A stretch of DNA of 64,000 bases from UBA8389 sp942493385 (GTDB lineage: Bacteria > Bacteroidota > Bacteroidia > Bacteroidales > UBA1402), in the NCBI GenBank assembly GCA_942493385.1, contig OW818699.1, positions 744,001 to 808,000 of the forward strand, in the 5' to 3' direction. Positions within the stretch are counted from its first letter, which is position 1, and each line of letters opens with the position of its first letter. Under the pieces are notes generated by a model, which saw nothing but the letters and a program-made list of their open reading frames with translations, made no database searches and was not told the DNA's origin. Shown here piece after piece: positions 9,377 to 18,290 of the stretch. The position numbers were made by a program, and so were the translations under genes.

Positions 9377-10747
9377 ATGTTAAAACTTTCTGTAAAAAGT
9401 GCAATGCTCGTCGTTGCTGTCGTTGTAACATCACAACATGCTTTTTCCCAAGTAGGAACTCCCGCTGTCACGAACACAAAATCCCCAGTAAAAGAATTGT
9501 ACATTACAGAGGAAGTTCGGAATCAACCCGGTGGTTTGGAAACTGATACTGGCGTATACAGCCTCAAAAGGATGAAGCAAACGGAGAATCTGGCCATCTT
9601 TTGGGCAAAGAAATATGGACCGAACCCGATGGCCAATACAGATACCCTGCTGCAATTTGATGTGGATTACATTTTGAGAGAGGGAGAACGGGTTTATAAT
9701 TACTACATCAATGACTTGAAATTTCTCATCAAGGGGAATTCCATCAGTGATAAATACAAGATCCTCATATTTATCACTGACTCTAAGAATGCAACAGCCT
9801 ATGGTGGTGGAAACGATGGCAAAGTAGGTTGTTTTTGGGCTCCCGCGGTTCGGATGAGAAAAGCGCCTTTTGGAGCGTTGGCGCACGAAATGACGCATTC
9901 ATTCCAATACATACTTGGTATCGATAAGGCAAACCAAAATCGCCGAGGCGGTGGTGGAGGCGGTGGTATGGCAGAAATGACTGCTCAATATCACCTCTGG
10001 CAGGTTTATCCCGAATGGTTGACGTTTGAGAATTACCATTTGGTGGATTATATGAAACAAACGCACTTGGCTTTCATGCATGTGAAAAATATGTACCATG
10101 CACCTCATGTCTTGGAATACTGGGGTAACAAGCACGGGGTTGATATTGTCAGCAAGGTATGGCAAGAAGGCCAATCCGGTGAAGATGCAGTTGTTACCTA
10201 CAAACGCATTACCAACATCGATCAGCCTACCTTCAATGATGAGATTTTTGATGCTGCACGCAGGTTCATCACTTGGGATATGAAACGCATTGAGGAGGTT
10301 GCAAGACCGTACCAGAATCAACATTTTACAAAACTCGATTCCGTTGGAGACGGTTGGTATCGAATTTCTGAAGGCAAATGTCCTCAAAACTACGGATACA
10401 ACGGTATAAAGTTGATGGTTCCCTCCAAGGCGAAAGTCATCAAACTTAAGTTTCAAGGACTTGCCGGGACAGCAGGTTTCAATGCCGTCAAGGTTGAAAA
10501 AGCCGGTTGGCGTTATGGTTTCTTGGCTGTGAAAGAGGATGGTAGCCGTGTGTATGGAAATGTTTGTTCCGATTCCATCGGTGATGTGAAATTCAGTGTT
10601 CCAAAAAGTACCAAGCATTTGTGGTTGGTGGTGAGTGGTGCTCCTAAAGAGCATTGGGTAAAAGGCAGGGGCGAAAACAAGGAGGAGCAATGGCCGTATC
10701 AGATTAAACTCACTGGAACAGCGTTGGATCCTACCGGACAGAAATAA
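9377..10747 (+). CDS. Secreted HExxH metallopeptidase-like protein (DUF6055-like)
   Basis: The 456-residue protein begins with a signal peptide (MLKLSVKSAMLVVAVVVTSQ...AFSQ). A zinc-protease motif HEMTH is centred on His170, Glu171 and His174, inside GALAHEMTHSFQ, so a zinc metallopeptidase fold is likely. A run of seven glycines after RR follows about 20 residues later. The stretch NLAIFWAKKYGPNP resembles the start of DUF6055 proteins (family assignment from memory). The C-terminal part (from about residue 330) looks like a beta-sandwich. The third zinc ligand is not certain; Glu in GGMAEMTAQY is a candidate. The longer start at 9347 is rejected because it lies before the expected transcription start. 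A good terminator follows at 10777. Confidence 0.7.
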   Translation: MLKLSVKSAMLVVAVVVTSQHAFSQVGTPAVTNTKSPVKELYITEEVRNQPGGLETDTGVYSLKRMKQTENLAIFWAKKYGPNPMANTDTLLQFDVDYILREGERVYNYYINDLKFLIKGNSISDKYKILIFITDSKNATAYGGGNDGKVGCFWAPAVRMRKAPFGALAHEMTHSFQYILGIDKANQNRRGGGGGGGMAEMTAQYHLWQVYPEWLTFENYHLVDYMKQTHLAFMHVKNMYHAPHVLEYWGNKHGVDIVSKVWQEGQSGEDAVVTYKRITNIDQPTFNDEIFDAARRFITWDMKRIEEVARPYQNQHFTKLDSVGDGWYRISEGKCPQNYGYNGIKLMVPSKAKVIKLKFQGLAGTAGFNAVKVEKAGWRYGFLAVKEDGSRVYGNVCSDSIGDVKFSVPKSTKHLWLVVSGAPKEHWVKGRGENKEEQWPYQIKLTGTALDPTGQK

Positions 10748-10776
10748 AGGCAATTTTTAGTTGGATTCTTATATTG

Positions 10777-10808
10777 AACACCTGTACGATTTCGTGCAGG
10801 TGTTTTTT
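10777..10808 (+). terminator. Rho-independent terminator after the metallopeptidase-like gene
   Basis: AACACCTGTACG (10777-10788) pairs with CGTGCAGGTGTT (10793-10804) around a 4-base loop, with one G-U type pair, and runs into TTTTTT. It lies 29 bases after the stop at 10747. Confidence 0.85.
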
Positions 10809-10881
10809 CGTATGCCTTCAAGGCGTAAAAAGGGATCCAAACTATAAACTAGGGTATGAAAATTACCCTATATGTGGGATT

Positions 10882-10910
10882 TTTGTCCATTATTTGAGTT
10901 GCTATTTTTG
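10882..10910 (+). promoter_or_regulatory. Promoter TTTG-N17-TATTTTTG for the serine hydrolase gene
   Basis: TATTTTTG at 10903-10910 matches TAnnTTTG exactly. TTTG at 10882-10885 serves as a -33 box with a spacer of 17, slightly short of the usual 19-21. The ATG follows at 10931, giving a leader of about 14 bases. Confidence 0.55.
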
Positions 10911-10930
10911 TATGTAATTTAAAACATACG

Positions 10931-11464
10931 ATGATGGCAACTCAAATACTCATAGCACCAGGATTCGGAAACTCTGGCGAGGAGCACTGGCAGACTTATT
11001 GGCAAGTGGAGAACAAGGATTTCGTACGTATTGAACAGAAAGACTGGTTTCGGCCGGTGGCAGATGATTGGGCGGCCGCCATTGAGCAGTATGTGTTGAA
11101 TGCTTCGGGGGAAGTTGTTGTCGTTGCACACAGTTTGGCTTGCTTGGCTTTGGTACATTGGGCACAGAAATCAAGTTTGCAAATAAAAGCTGCTTTATTG
11201 GTGGCACCTCCGGATGCCAATGATGAAAAATTGAAAGGGGTGGTTAAAGGCTTTTCGCCGTTGCCTTTGATGAAGCTACCCTTTAAAAGCATCGTTCTAG
11301 CGAGTTCCAACGATGAGTACAATCCAATTGACCGTGCTGAGCAATTTGCCAAATGTTGGGGTAGTGAATTCGTGAATATTGGCGAAAAAGGGCACATCAA
11401 TGCTCAATCTAATCTACAAAATTGGCCTGAGGGGTATTCGTATCTTAAGAAACTAATTTTTTGA
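10931..11464 (+). CDS. RBBP9/YdeN-family alpha/beta hydrolase (serine hydrolase)
   Basis: This 177-residue cytoplasmic protein has the RBBP9/YdeN layout. It opens with ILIAPGFGNSGEEHWQ, the conserved P-G-x-G-N-S-x-x-x-H-W motif. The nucleophile is Ser68 in AHSLA, a variant of GHSxG. The acid is Asp in SSNDEYNP, and the base is His155 in EKGHINAQ. The length fits the family. The natural substrate of these small hydrolases is mostly unknown. Two ATGs stand side by side at 10931 and 10934; either may serve. The gene has its own promoter and runs into a deiminase gene 37 bases further on, which has its own -7 element. Confidence 0.88.
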   Translation: MMATQILIAPGFGNSGEEHWQTYWQVENKDFVRIEQKDWFRPVADDWAAAIEQYVLNASGEVVVVAHSLACLALVHWAQKSSLQIKAALLVAPPDANDEKLKGVVKGFSPLPLMKLPFKSIVLASSNDEYNPIDRAEQFAKCWGSEFVNIGEKGHINAQSNLQNWPEGYSYLKKLIF

Positions 11465-11474
11465 CATTTTTACC

Positions 11475-11482
11475 TAACTTTG
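11475..11482 (+). promoter_or_regulatory. -7 element TAACTTTG before the deiminase gene
   Basis: TAACTTTGCGC is an exact TAnnTTTG match with the GC that also follows the -7 boxes of purH and tRNA-Ser here. No good TTTG lies at the -33 distance. A start near 11489 gives a leader of about 13 bases before ATG at 11502. Confidence 0.55.
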
Positions 11483-11501
11483 CGCATCAAAAAAGCTCCT
11501 G

Positions 11502-12527
11502 ATGCCTATTCCTTTTTTCCCCCCTGAATGGTACCCGCAGTCGGCGGTGCAACTAACTTGGCCACATGCCGGAACCGATTGGGCCGACATGCTGGATGAA
11601 GTTATTCCTTGTTTTGTAAACATTGCCAGGGAGGTGTTGAAGCGGGAAAAGCTCATCATCGTTTGCTCGAATGCAGCAGAAGTTCGTGCTTCCTTGGGGG
11701 CCGTCAACGAGGCCAATTTGTTTTTGTATGAATTTCCCTCCAACGACACTTGGGCCAGAGATCACGGTGCAATTTCTGTTTTTGTTGACGGAAAACCCGT
11801 TGTGCTTGATTTTACATTCAATGCCTGGGGAATGAAATTCCCGGCGAATTATGACAATCAACTGAACTTTTCATTGTATGGCGCACAGGCTTTCGATACC
11901 GAAGTGGCTTACGAGAATTGCATGCCTTTCGTGCTAGAGGGTGGCAGCCTGGAGTCTGATGGGGAAGGAACATTGCTAACTACGACCGAATGCCTTTCGT
12001 CTGTGAATCGGAACGACTCGCTTTCGAAAGAAGAAATAGAATCGTATTTGATAGAACGCTTTGGTCTGAAGCGGGTGCTTTGGCTCGAGAGTGGATTCCT
12101 GGAAGGCGATGACACGGACAGCCACATCGATACCTTGGCTCGTTTCTGCGACCCTGAAACCATTGCCTATGTACAACCCGGCGAGGATCCAGAGGATTTG
12201 CATTTTGAGGAACTCACTCAAATGGAGGCGGAACTCAAAGCTTTTCGTACATTGGACAACAAGCCTTACAAACTTATTGGCCTGCCCATGGCCGAACCTG
12301 TCTTTTTTGAGGGTGACCGTTTGCCTGCCACCTATGCCAATTTCCTAATAATCAACGATGCGGTTTTGTTGCCCATTTATGGAAGCCCCAAAGACGAACT
12401 CGCCCTCAAGCAGCTGCAATTGGCATTTCCTGATCGGGAAATAGTCGGAATTTTCTGCCTACCACTTCTCAAACAACACGGTTCCCTGCATTGCGTCACG
12501 ATGCAGTTTCCGGAATCGTTCTTGTAA
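11502..12527 (+). CDS. aguA: Agmatine deiminase / peptidyl-arginine deiminase family enzyme
   Basis: The 341-residue cytoplasmic enzyme belongs to the PAD_porph family, whose members hydrolyse the guanidino group of agmatine to N-carbamoylputrescine and ammonia. It has the typical start FFPPEWYPQSAVQLTWPH, TWARDHG with the substrate-binding Asp and the catalytic His region, VLEGGSLESDGEGTLLTT, GDDTDSHIDTLARF, and the nucleophile Cys331 in HGSLHCVTMQ. It lacks a signal peptide and a C-terminal secretion domain, so it is the metabolic type and not a gingipain-like secreted PAD. The usual partner, an N-carbamoylputrescine amidase, is not adjacent. A bidirectional terminator separates it from the convergent efflux operon. 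The gene symbol is given by family only. Confidence 0.88.
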   Translation: MPIPFFPPEWYPQSAVQLTWPHAGTDWADMLDEVIPCFVNIAREVLKREKLIIVCSNAAEVRASLGAVNEANLFLYEFPSNDTWARDHGAISVFVDGKPVVLDFTFNAWGMKFPANYDNQLNFSLYGAQAFDTEVAYENCMPFVLEGGSLESDGEGTLLTTTECLSSVNRNDSLSKEEIESYLIERFGLKRVLWLESGFLEGDDTDSHIDTLARFCDPETIAYVQPGEDPEDLHFEELTQMEAELKAFRTLDNKPYKLIGLPMAEPVFFEGDRLPATYANFLIINDAVLLPIYGSPKDELALKQLQLAFPDREIVGIFCLPLLKQHGSLHCVTMQFPESFL

Positions 12528-12530
12528 AAC

Positions 12531-12558
12531 AAAAAACCCAGAGACTGGCCCTGGGTTT
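12531..12558. terminator. Bidirectional terminator between convergent genes
   Basis: AAACCCAG (12534-12541) and CTGGGTTT (12551-12558) form a perfect 8-bp stem with a 9-base loop, preceded by more A on the left and followed by T-rich sequence on the right. It lies between the stops of the deiminase gene (+) and the TolC-like gene (-). Confidence 0.75.
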
Positions 12559-12575
12559 CTGTTCTAAATGCTTTA

Positions 12576-13907
12576 TTAGAGTTTCAATGGTTCTCCCTTG
12601 TAGAAATCAAGTATCTTGATGCAGAAGAGGAGGTTGTATTTGGCTTGAAGCTGATTGGAGCGTGCAGAGACCAAATTCATTTTTGCTTGATTGAACTCAT
12701 AAATAGTGGCGCGTTCGTTGTTGTATTTCTCTTGAGCGAAACGGAAAGCTTCCTCTGAATTCACGACGGCTTCCGCTGAAGATTTGTATTTTTCCGTTGC
12801 TTTGATTGCATTGAACCAGGCTTGCTGTATTTCCTTGTAGAGCGTATTACGGGTGCTCTCCAGTACAACTTTGGCGCGCTCTACTTCGATTTTAGACAAG
12901 CGTATGTTGTTCTTTGTATCGAATCGGTTGAAAATGGGAATGCTCATGTTAATGCCTATGGAGCTACCTCCGTTGACATTCAGTTGATCACCTAAGTTGG
13001 CCTGTGACCCATCCAGATTGCGTTGCTTGGAATAATAACGGTTCGAGTAGCTGGCACCAATTCCAAGGCTAGGATACATAGCCCCTTTTGTAATCTCCAG
13101 TGATTTCTCACTGCTTTTTAGCCAGTATTCATTGGCCTTGACATTGGACTTATTGATAACGGCATAGTTGAAAACTTCTTCTGCAGGTTGAATGATCATG
13201 GACGATGAATTCACATCGATTTCGGGCACCTGAATATCGAAATTAGACCATTCCTTCAATTGCAGCATTTGGGCGAGCTCCAATAAGGAAAGTTGAAGCG
13301 TGCTTTTTGTTTCGACTGCATTTAACTTGTCCTTGGCCAATTGTGCACGTGCTTCGAACACTTGTCCTTCGGGTATTTTACCGTACGAGGCCATGATCTC
13401 GGACTTGCTCAACTGGTTCTGACTTAGGACGACCTGTTCTTCGGCGATGGCGTTCAACTCTTTGTTGTAGAGCACTTGAAGATAGGCCGAAGCGATGCTG
13501 ACAGCAAGACTTTCCTTAGCTTTTTTGAGCTCTTCCTTGGAAGCCAGATTCGAATATTCTTGAGCTTTTATGGCATTCTTAACTCTGAATCCACTGAACA
13601 ATAACATGTTGGTTGAGATGCCCATGTTGGAACTTTGGGAATTCTGCTGAACATACAAATTCCTATCGTTCAATCCAGTGCCAAAATTTAGAGAAGACCC
13701 AAGTGAACCTGTTAAATTTGGCAAAATCTGGTTTTTCGCTTGTTCCAGTTTGATTTGCTGGGCGTCGTTTGTCAACTCGCCGGATTTGATGGTCAGGTTG
13801 TTTTTGATGGCATAGTTGATGCACTCCTCCAACGACCATTTCTGTTGAGCGGTAACCGTTCCAAAGGTTAGGAGCCCGGTCACTATGGTAATGATGATCT
13901 TATTCAT
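12576..13907 (-). CDS. TolC-family outer membrane efflux protein
   Basis: This 443-residue protein forms the outer membrane channel of a tripartite export system. A signal peptide (MNKIIITIVTGLLTFGTVTA) precedes WSLEECINYAIKNNLTIK, the conserved start of the OEP domain. Long heptad-rich helices follow in two repeats (about 30-230 and 235-435), with SLGSSLNFGTGL and PSLGIGASYSNRYY as the strand turns. It is the last gene of the eight-gene operon. Five bases separate it from the membrane fusion protein gene, which supports a working unit of fusion protein, two permeases and this channel. Confidence 0.93.
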   Translation of the reverse strand: MNKIIITIVTGLLTFGTVTAQQKWSLEECINYAIKNNLTIKSGELTNDAQQIKLEQAKNQILPNLTGSLGSSLNFGTGLNDRNLYVQQNSQSSNMGISTNMLLFSGFRVKNAIKAQEYSNLASKEELKKAKESLAVSIASAYLQVLYNKELNAIAEEQVVLSQNQLSKSEIMASYGKIPEGQVFEARAQLAKDKLNAVETKSTLQLSLLELAQMLQLKEWSNFDIQVPEIDVNSSSMIIQPAEEVFNYAVINKSNVKANEYWLKSSEKSLEITKGAMYPSLGIGASYSNRYYSKQRNLDGSQANLGDQLNVNGGSSIGINMSIPIFNRFDTKNNIRLSKIEVERAKVVLESTRNTLYKEIQQAWFNAIKATEKYKSSAEAVVNSEEAFRFAQEKYNNERATIYEFNQAKMNLVSARSNQLQAKYNLLFCIKILDFYKGEPLKL

Positions 13908-13912
13908 ATAGG

Positions 13913-15034
13913 TTATTTTTTATCTTTTTTTGCTTTGGGGTCGATGGCGGAGCCTTTCAGCTTTTCTTTGCCATTCAAGCCACTAACGACTTCAATGTTG
14001 ATTCCGTCGGAAAGGCCAGTCTTAATCCTTTTCTTCACGAACGTCTGTGGATCTTTTATTTTGGTATCCAGGACGTACACGTATGCCGTATCCTTGTTGA
14101 ACTCAATGACGCTTTCAGGAATGGTCAGCACGTCTTTGGCACTGTTCAAAACGATTTCGGCATTGGCACTGTAACCGGCACGGACAAATACGTCGCTAGG
14201 TATTTTTGCAGCTGCTTTGATCTCAAACATGATGGCACCGCTTTCTTCCGTGCCTTTGGGAGAAATGTATTCGAGTTTCGCATCGAATTTCCGGTCGTTC
14301 AAAGCACCGACGCTTAATACCAGTGGCATTCCTTCTGTTATTCGGCCTACTTCGGTTTCGTCCACCTTGCCAACGAAAAGCATGTCTTTCATGTTAGCAA
14401 CGGTAGCAATGGAGGTGCCGTCGTTGAAGCTGTTGGACTGGATGACCGAATTTCCGACCTTGACAGGTATGTCCAAGATCATTCCGTCGATGGTAGAACG
14501 AATCAAAGTATTGCTAGTTTCACCACTCTTTTTGGATACCCCGCTTTTAGTGATCTCGAGGTTGTTTTCGGCAGCATCATATTCTTCTTTGGAGGAACTA
14601 AGGCTCACGGTTGCTTTTTCGAACTCTTCTCTGGAAATTACCTTCTTGGCATAAAGTTCTTTTTGACGAGTGAAATCTTTTTCGGCCTGCTCCAAATTGA
14701 TTTTGGATACCTTGACCCTCGATTCGGCAGCGTTTAAGCTACCCATTTCGGGAATAACCTTGATTTTGGCTATGATTTCACCCTTGCTCACCTTTTCGCC
14801 GGCTTCTTTGAGAAGTTCGGAAATGATGCCAGAAATCTGGGGTTTAATCATGATTTCATTGCGTGCTTCCACTTTGCCGGTGGCTACCGCTTTTTTCTCG
14901 ATGCTACCCTTGGTAACTGCTACCAACTCGTATTTGGTGACGATGGGTTTCGATTTGTTGTACAGAAAAACGAATGTGCCTCCTACCAGTGCTACCAGAC
15001 CGACTAAAAGCAAGATTTTAAAAAACTTTTTCAT
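13913..15034 (-). CDS. Periplasmic membrane fusion protein (HlyD/MacA family)
   Basis: The 373-residue adaptor links the inner membrane permeases to the TolC-like channel. One N-terminal membrane anchor (ILLLVGLVALVGGTFVFLY) is followed by a split biotinyl-lipoyl domain (VATGKVEARNEIMIKPQISG ... GMILDIPVKVGNSVI), a helical hairpin (about 80-160), a beta-barrel domain and a membrane-proximal domain. The C-terminus is lysine-rich (KAKKDKK). The gene lies between permease and channel genes with short gaps of 24 and 5 bases. The system resembles MacAB-TolC, so the cargo could be a lipid, peptide or drug; the sequence does not decide. Confidence 0.93.
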   Translation of the reverse strand: MKKFFKILLLVGLVALVGGTFVFLYNKSKPIVTKYELVAVTKGSIEKKAVATGKVEARNEIMIKPQISGIISELLKEAGEKVSKGEIIAKIKVIPEMGSLNAAESRVKVSKINLEQAEKDFTRQKELYAKKVISREEFEKATVSLSSSKEEYDAAENNLEITKSGVSKKSGETSNTLIRSTIDGMILDIPVKVGNSVIQSNSFNDGTSIATVANMKDMLFVGKVDETEVGRITEGMPLVLSVGALNDRKFDAKLEYISPKGTEESGAIMFEIKAAAKIPSDVFVRAGYSANAEIVLNSAKDVLTIPESVIEFNKDTAYVYVLDTKIKDPQTFVKKRIKTGLSDGINIEVVSGLNGKEKLKGSAIDPKAKKDKK

Positions 15035-15058
15035 GTGTGCTTTATTTTTTTGGATTGT

Positions 15059-16321
15059 TTATTCTTCGCTCAATGCTTCGATGGCTTTGATCTTCATGGC
15101 GCGCTGTGCTGGCAACATGCCGGCTAGCAAGCCCATCAGGATCAGGATGAACGAGGCGCTCAACGCCACGTCGAATTGTATGATGATGTTTTTGATGAAT
15201 ATGTTGCTGTCTTCGGGCATGCTGTTGATGATGTTGTCGAAGAGCGACAAGATGCCAACGCCCATGCTAAGCCCCATGAAACCGGCAATGGCGGTCAATA
15301 CCAGACTTTCGTTCATGATTTGGCTGATGATGTCAAAGGGCTTGGCTCCCAATGCTCGTCGGATTCCGATTTCTTTGGTGCGTTCTCGTACAGACACCAG
15401 CATGATGTTGCTCACACCGATGGCGCCTGCCAGTAGGGTGCCGATGCCGACGATCCAGATAAGCAGTTTGATGCCTAGAAACAAGTAACTGAACATTTTG
15501 AATTGCTCCCCGATGTTAAAGCTACCGACAGCTCGTTCGTCTTCGGGTGCAATATCGTTCTGCGTCTTCAGGATGTTTTTGATTTCGGCTTCCAGTAACT
15601 TGGCATCGTGACCGTCTTTGGCGGTGGCTGCCATGAAATGGATGATGTCACCTTGGTTGTATGCACGTTGCATGGTCGAGAAAGGCAATACGACCATGTC
15701 GTCGCTGCGTCCACCAATCTGGACATGACTCATGCCAGCTCCGACACCGATGACCGTATAGTAGATGCCGTTGCTCCGGATTTCCTGTCCAAGAGGGTTG
15801 TCGCCTTTTTGGAACAGTTTTTCGTAGACGTTTTTGCCGATGAAGCAGACTTTGCGTACTTCGGTGATATCCACGTCGTTGATGTACCTACCATAGATAA
15901 TATCCTGCTCTTCAATTCTGGAATAATCCGGATAACAGCCGCGAACTCTGAAGGTGCCGGCTTTGTCACCCCGTACCGTATTGTTGTCGCCGCCACCACG
16001 ACCAAAAAGCATGGGGGCAAGGAATTTGATGTTTTTACTATTGCCGAGAATGACTTTGATGTCGTTATTGTGCATGTTCCATACGCGACCTTTTTTGAAG
16101 CCGTGGTAGGCTACGGTAGTTGGTTCCGTATAGAAGAAGCAGGAGTTGGTGGCGAAACCTTTGATTCCGTCCATCATGCCGTTTTCAAGGCCGTTGCCGG
16201 CACCAAGCAGGATGGTAAGCATCAGAATGCCCCAAAAAACACCGAATGCGGTGAAGATGCTGCGCACCTTGTTGCGGGTGATGGTTTGCCAGATTTCCTG
16301 CCATTTATCGAGATCGAACAT
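15059..16321 (-). CDS. MacB/FtsX-type ABC transporter permease (second of two)
   Basis: The 420-residue permease has the MacB layout: a first membrane helix after WQTITRNKVRSIFTAFGVFWGILMLTILLGAGNG, a large periplasmic domain (about 50-280), and three C-terminal helices holding VSNIMLVSVRERTKEIGIRRALGAKP. It carries no ATPase domain; that comes from the separate gene at 17590. It ends in IKAIEALSEE, typical for this family. It lies 16 bases after the paralogous permease, and the two are clearly related along their length. They probably form a heterodimer. Confidence 0.92.
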   Translation of the reverse strand: MFDLDKWQEIWQTITRNKVRSIFTAFGVFWGILMLTILLGAGNGLENGMMDGIKGFATNSCFFYTEPTTVAYHGFKKGRVWNMHNNDIKVILGNSKNIKFLAPMLFGRGGGDNNTVRGDKAGTFRVRGCYPDYSRIEEQDIIYGRYINDVDITEVRKVCFIGKNVYEKLFQKGDNPLGQEIRSNGIYYTVIGVGAGMSHVQIGGRSDDMVVLPFSTMQRAYNQGDIIHFMAATAKDGHDAKLLEAEIKNILKTQNDIAPEDERAVGSFNIGEQFKMFSYLFLGIKLLIWIVGIGTLLAGAIGVSNIMLVSVRERTKEIGIRRALGAKPFDIISQIMNESLVLTAIAGFMGLSMGVGILSLFDNIINSMPEDSNIFIKNIIIQFDVALSASFILILMGLLAGMLPAQRAMKIKAIEALSEE

Positions 16322-16337
16322 ACTAGCTTGGTTTTAA

Positions 16338-17609
16338 TTATTCGGCACGCATGGCCTCAATCGGTTTGATTCGTACAGCCTTTCTGGCCGGGATGTATCC
16401 GGCTATGAGACCGGCAATGATCAAAATCACGGTGGCTATCAGAACAATGTTAAGATCCACGGACGGATTCATGAAGATGGAGAAGGATTGTTCACCTTCT
16501 TCTGCCACTTTCTGCCCACTATTTATAACCAAGTTGATTGCTTCGAGAATTCCAATGCCGAACATCATGCCCAAATACCCGAAAAGGGATGTGATGACGA
16601 TGGATTCCAACAAGATGGATGAAAGGATGGTGCCTGGAGTAGCCCCCAGCGCTTTCCGAATACCAAACTCCCTGGTTCGCTCCTTAACGGTGATGACCAT
16701 GATATTGCCTACACCTACGATGCCGGCTATCAGCGTGCAAATCCCGATAAACATGACAAACAAGTCGATGGTGGAAAAGATGGCCATGGTTTGCACATAA
16801 TCGGAGGCTTGGTTCCACAAACCAATGCTGTTGAGATCTTCGGGATTGACAATCAGTTCTCTGCCCAAAGCTTCCCGGACTTTTTGGCCGAATGCATCGT
16901 TTTCATCCTTGCTGCTAAGCCCAAGAACGGAAATGTTGATGTTGGAAATGTCCGTGCCCAAATTGTATAATTTCTGTGCAGTTTTTAGGGGCATGTAACA
17001 TTTGGCCTCATTGTCAAAGGAGGTTTTCATGTCAACTCCAATGACTTGGAAAGGCAAGCCATCCACTTCAACGTATTTGCCGACAGGGTTTTCCTTTTTA
17101 AAGAGGGTGGTGGCGACCTTTTTGGTAAGGACGATGACTTTGCGGTCCATTTCCAAGTCTCTTGCGTTCAGGAATCGCCCGTTTCCGTTCGTGAAGACCA
17201 TGTTGGAGATGAGTTGAAAGTCGGGCTGAACACCGTAAACCTGAAAAATGTTGCTTTCAGTGCCATATTTGATGGTAGAGGAACGTTCTACCTGACCTGA
17301 AATCTTGTCGATTTCTTTAAAGTGATTTTTAAGGTAGGGGATGTGTTCGTTGTTCAGTTTGATTCTGCGATAGGCTTTCAACCCCTTATATGGCATGGTG
17401 GTGCGTCCGCCCCAAACCATCATGGTGTTGCTGGCTCTGTCGTTGAAATTAGCGGTTACGCCATTCTTAAGCCCATTACCCGAACCCAACAGGATAATTA
17501 ACATAAAAATGCCCCACGCCACGGCAAACCCCGTCAGAAAGGTACGGAGTTTGTTTTCCCTCATCGTGGTGAGGATTTCAGTCAGGGTGTCAAATTCCAG
17601 TAATCTCAT
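16338..17609 (-). CDS. MacB/FtsX-type ABC transporter permease (first of two)
   Basis: This 423-residue permease starts with EILTTMRENKLRTFLTGFAVAWGIFMLIILLGSGNG, then a periplasmic MacB-like domain, then three helices around GNIMVITVKERTREFGIRKALGATP, and ends KPIEAMRAE. It is a paralogue of the next gene. Its start overlaps the end of the ATPase gene by 20 bases in another frame, so translation of the two is probably coupled. The split into separate ATPase and two permeases contrasts with the fused MacB of Escherichia coli and is common in Bacteroidota. Confidence 0.92.
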   Translation of the reverse strand: MRLLEFDTLTEILTTMRENKLRTFLTGFAVAWGIFMLIILLGSGNGLKNGVTANFNDRASNTMMVWGGRTTMPYKGLKAYRRIKLNNEHIPYLKNHFKEIDKISGQVERSSTIKYGTESNIFQVYGVQPDFQLISNMVFTNGNGRFLNARDLEMDRKVIVLTKKVATTLFKKENPVGKYVEVDGLPFQVIGVDMKTSFDNEAKCYMPLKTAQKLYNLGTDISNINISVLGLSSKDENDAFGQKVREALGRELIVNPEDLNSIGLWNQASDYVQTMAIFSTIDLFVMFIGICTLIAGIVGVGNIMVITVKERTREFGIRKALGATPGTILSSILLESIVITSLFGYLGMMFGIGILEAINLVINSGQKVAEEGEQSFSIFMNPSVDLNIVLIATVILIIAGLIAGYIPARKAVRIKPIEAMRAE

Positions 17610-18282
17610 GGCCGTTAAGTGAATCGGATTCGATGATGCCGTCTTTTAAGTGGATGATCCGCTTGGTCTTGTCAGCGACGGATTTTTCGTGGGTAACAAT
17701 GATCATGGTGATGCCCGAAGCGTTCACTTCGCTCAATATCTGCATCATTTCTTCGGTTGTTACGGAGTCCAGAGCACCGGTGGGTTCGTCCGCCAATATG
17801 ACTTTAGGGTTCGAAATCAATGCTCTGGCAATTGCGATGCGTTGCTTTTGACCGCCGGAAAGTTCGTTGGGAAAATGATGCCACCAGTCTTTTAGGCCCA
17901 TCATGTCCAAGTATTCCATCGCCTTTATTTGCCTTTTTCTGCGGGTAACCCCTTGATAATACAAAGGCAAAGCTACGTTTTCAAGCGCATTCTTGAAGTT
18001 GATGAGGTTGAACGACTGAAAGATGAATCCAATCATCTTATTCCGGTATTCGGCAGCTCGTTTCTCGGTCAGATTTTTGATCAGCGTACCGTCCAGGAAA
18101 TAATTACCGGTATCGTAATCGTCCAAAATTCCCAAGATGTTGAGCATGGTTGACTTTCCGGAGCCTGAAGCCCCCATGATGGAAACAAATTCACCCTCGG
18201 AAATGTTCAGGTCTATGCCCTTCAGGACATGCAGTGGCTGTATTCCCGGATAGGTCTTGTTGATGTTCTCAAATCTGATCAT
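17590..18282 (-). CDS. ABC transporter ATP-binding protein (MacB/LolD type)
   Basis: The 230-residue ATPase powers the two downstream permeases. It has a Walker A box GASGSGKST, the Q loop FIFQSFNLI, the signature LSGGQKQRIAIARAL, the Walker B box VILADEPTGALD and the switch His in VTHEKS. ADEPTGALD and the overall length are typical of the MacB/LolD subfamily. It follows the GntR regulator by 8 bases and overlaps the next permease by 20 bases. Confidence 0.95.
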   Translation of the reverse strand: MIRFENINKTYPGIQPLHVLKGIDLNISEGEFVSIMGASGSGKSTMLNILGILDDYDTGNYFLDGTLIKNLTEKRAAEYRNKMIGFIFQSFNLINFKNALENVALPLYYQGVTRRKRQIKAMEYLDMMGLKDWWHHFPNELSGGQKQRIAIARALISNPKVILADEPTGALDSVTTEEMMQILSEVNASGITMIIVTHEKSVADKTKRIIHLKDGIIESDSLNGHEITGI

Positions 18283-18290
18283 GATCTCCT

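Noticed and set aside
9899..10753. Open frame of 284 codons on the minus strand opposite the metallopeptidase-like gene
   Set aside because: It lies wholly antisense to a gene with a clear signal peptide and zinc motif, and its sequence has no family features.
14670..15488. Open frame of 272 codons on the + strand across the adaptor and permease genes
   Set aside because: It crosses two well-supported genes on the other strand and shows only a mirrored composition.
15608..16369. Open frame of 253 codons on the + strand opposite a permease gene
   Set aside because: It is antisense to a conserved MacB-type permease and has no recognisable domain.
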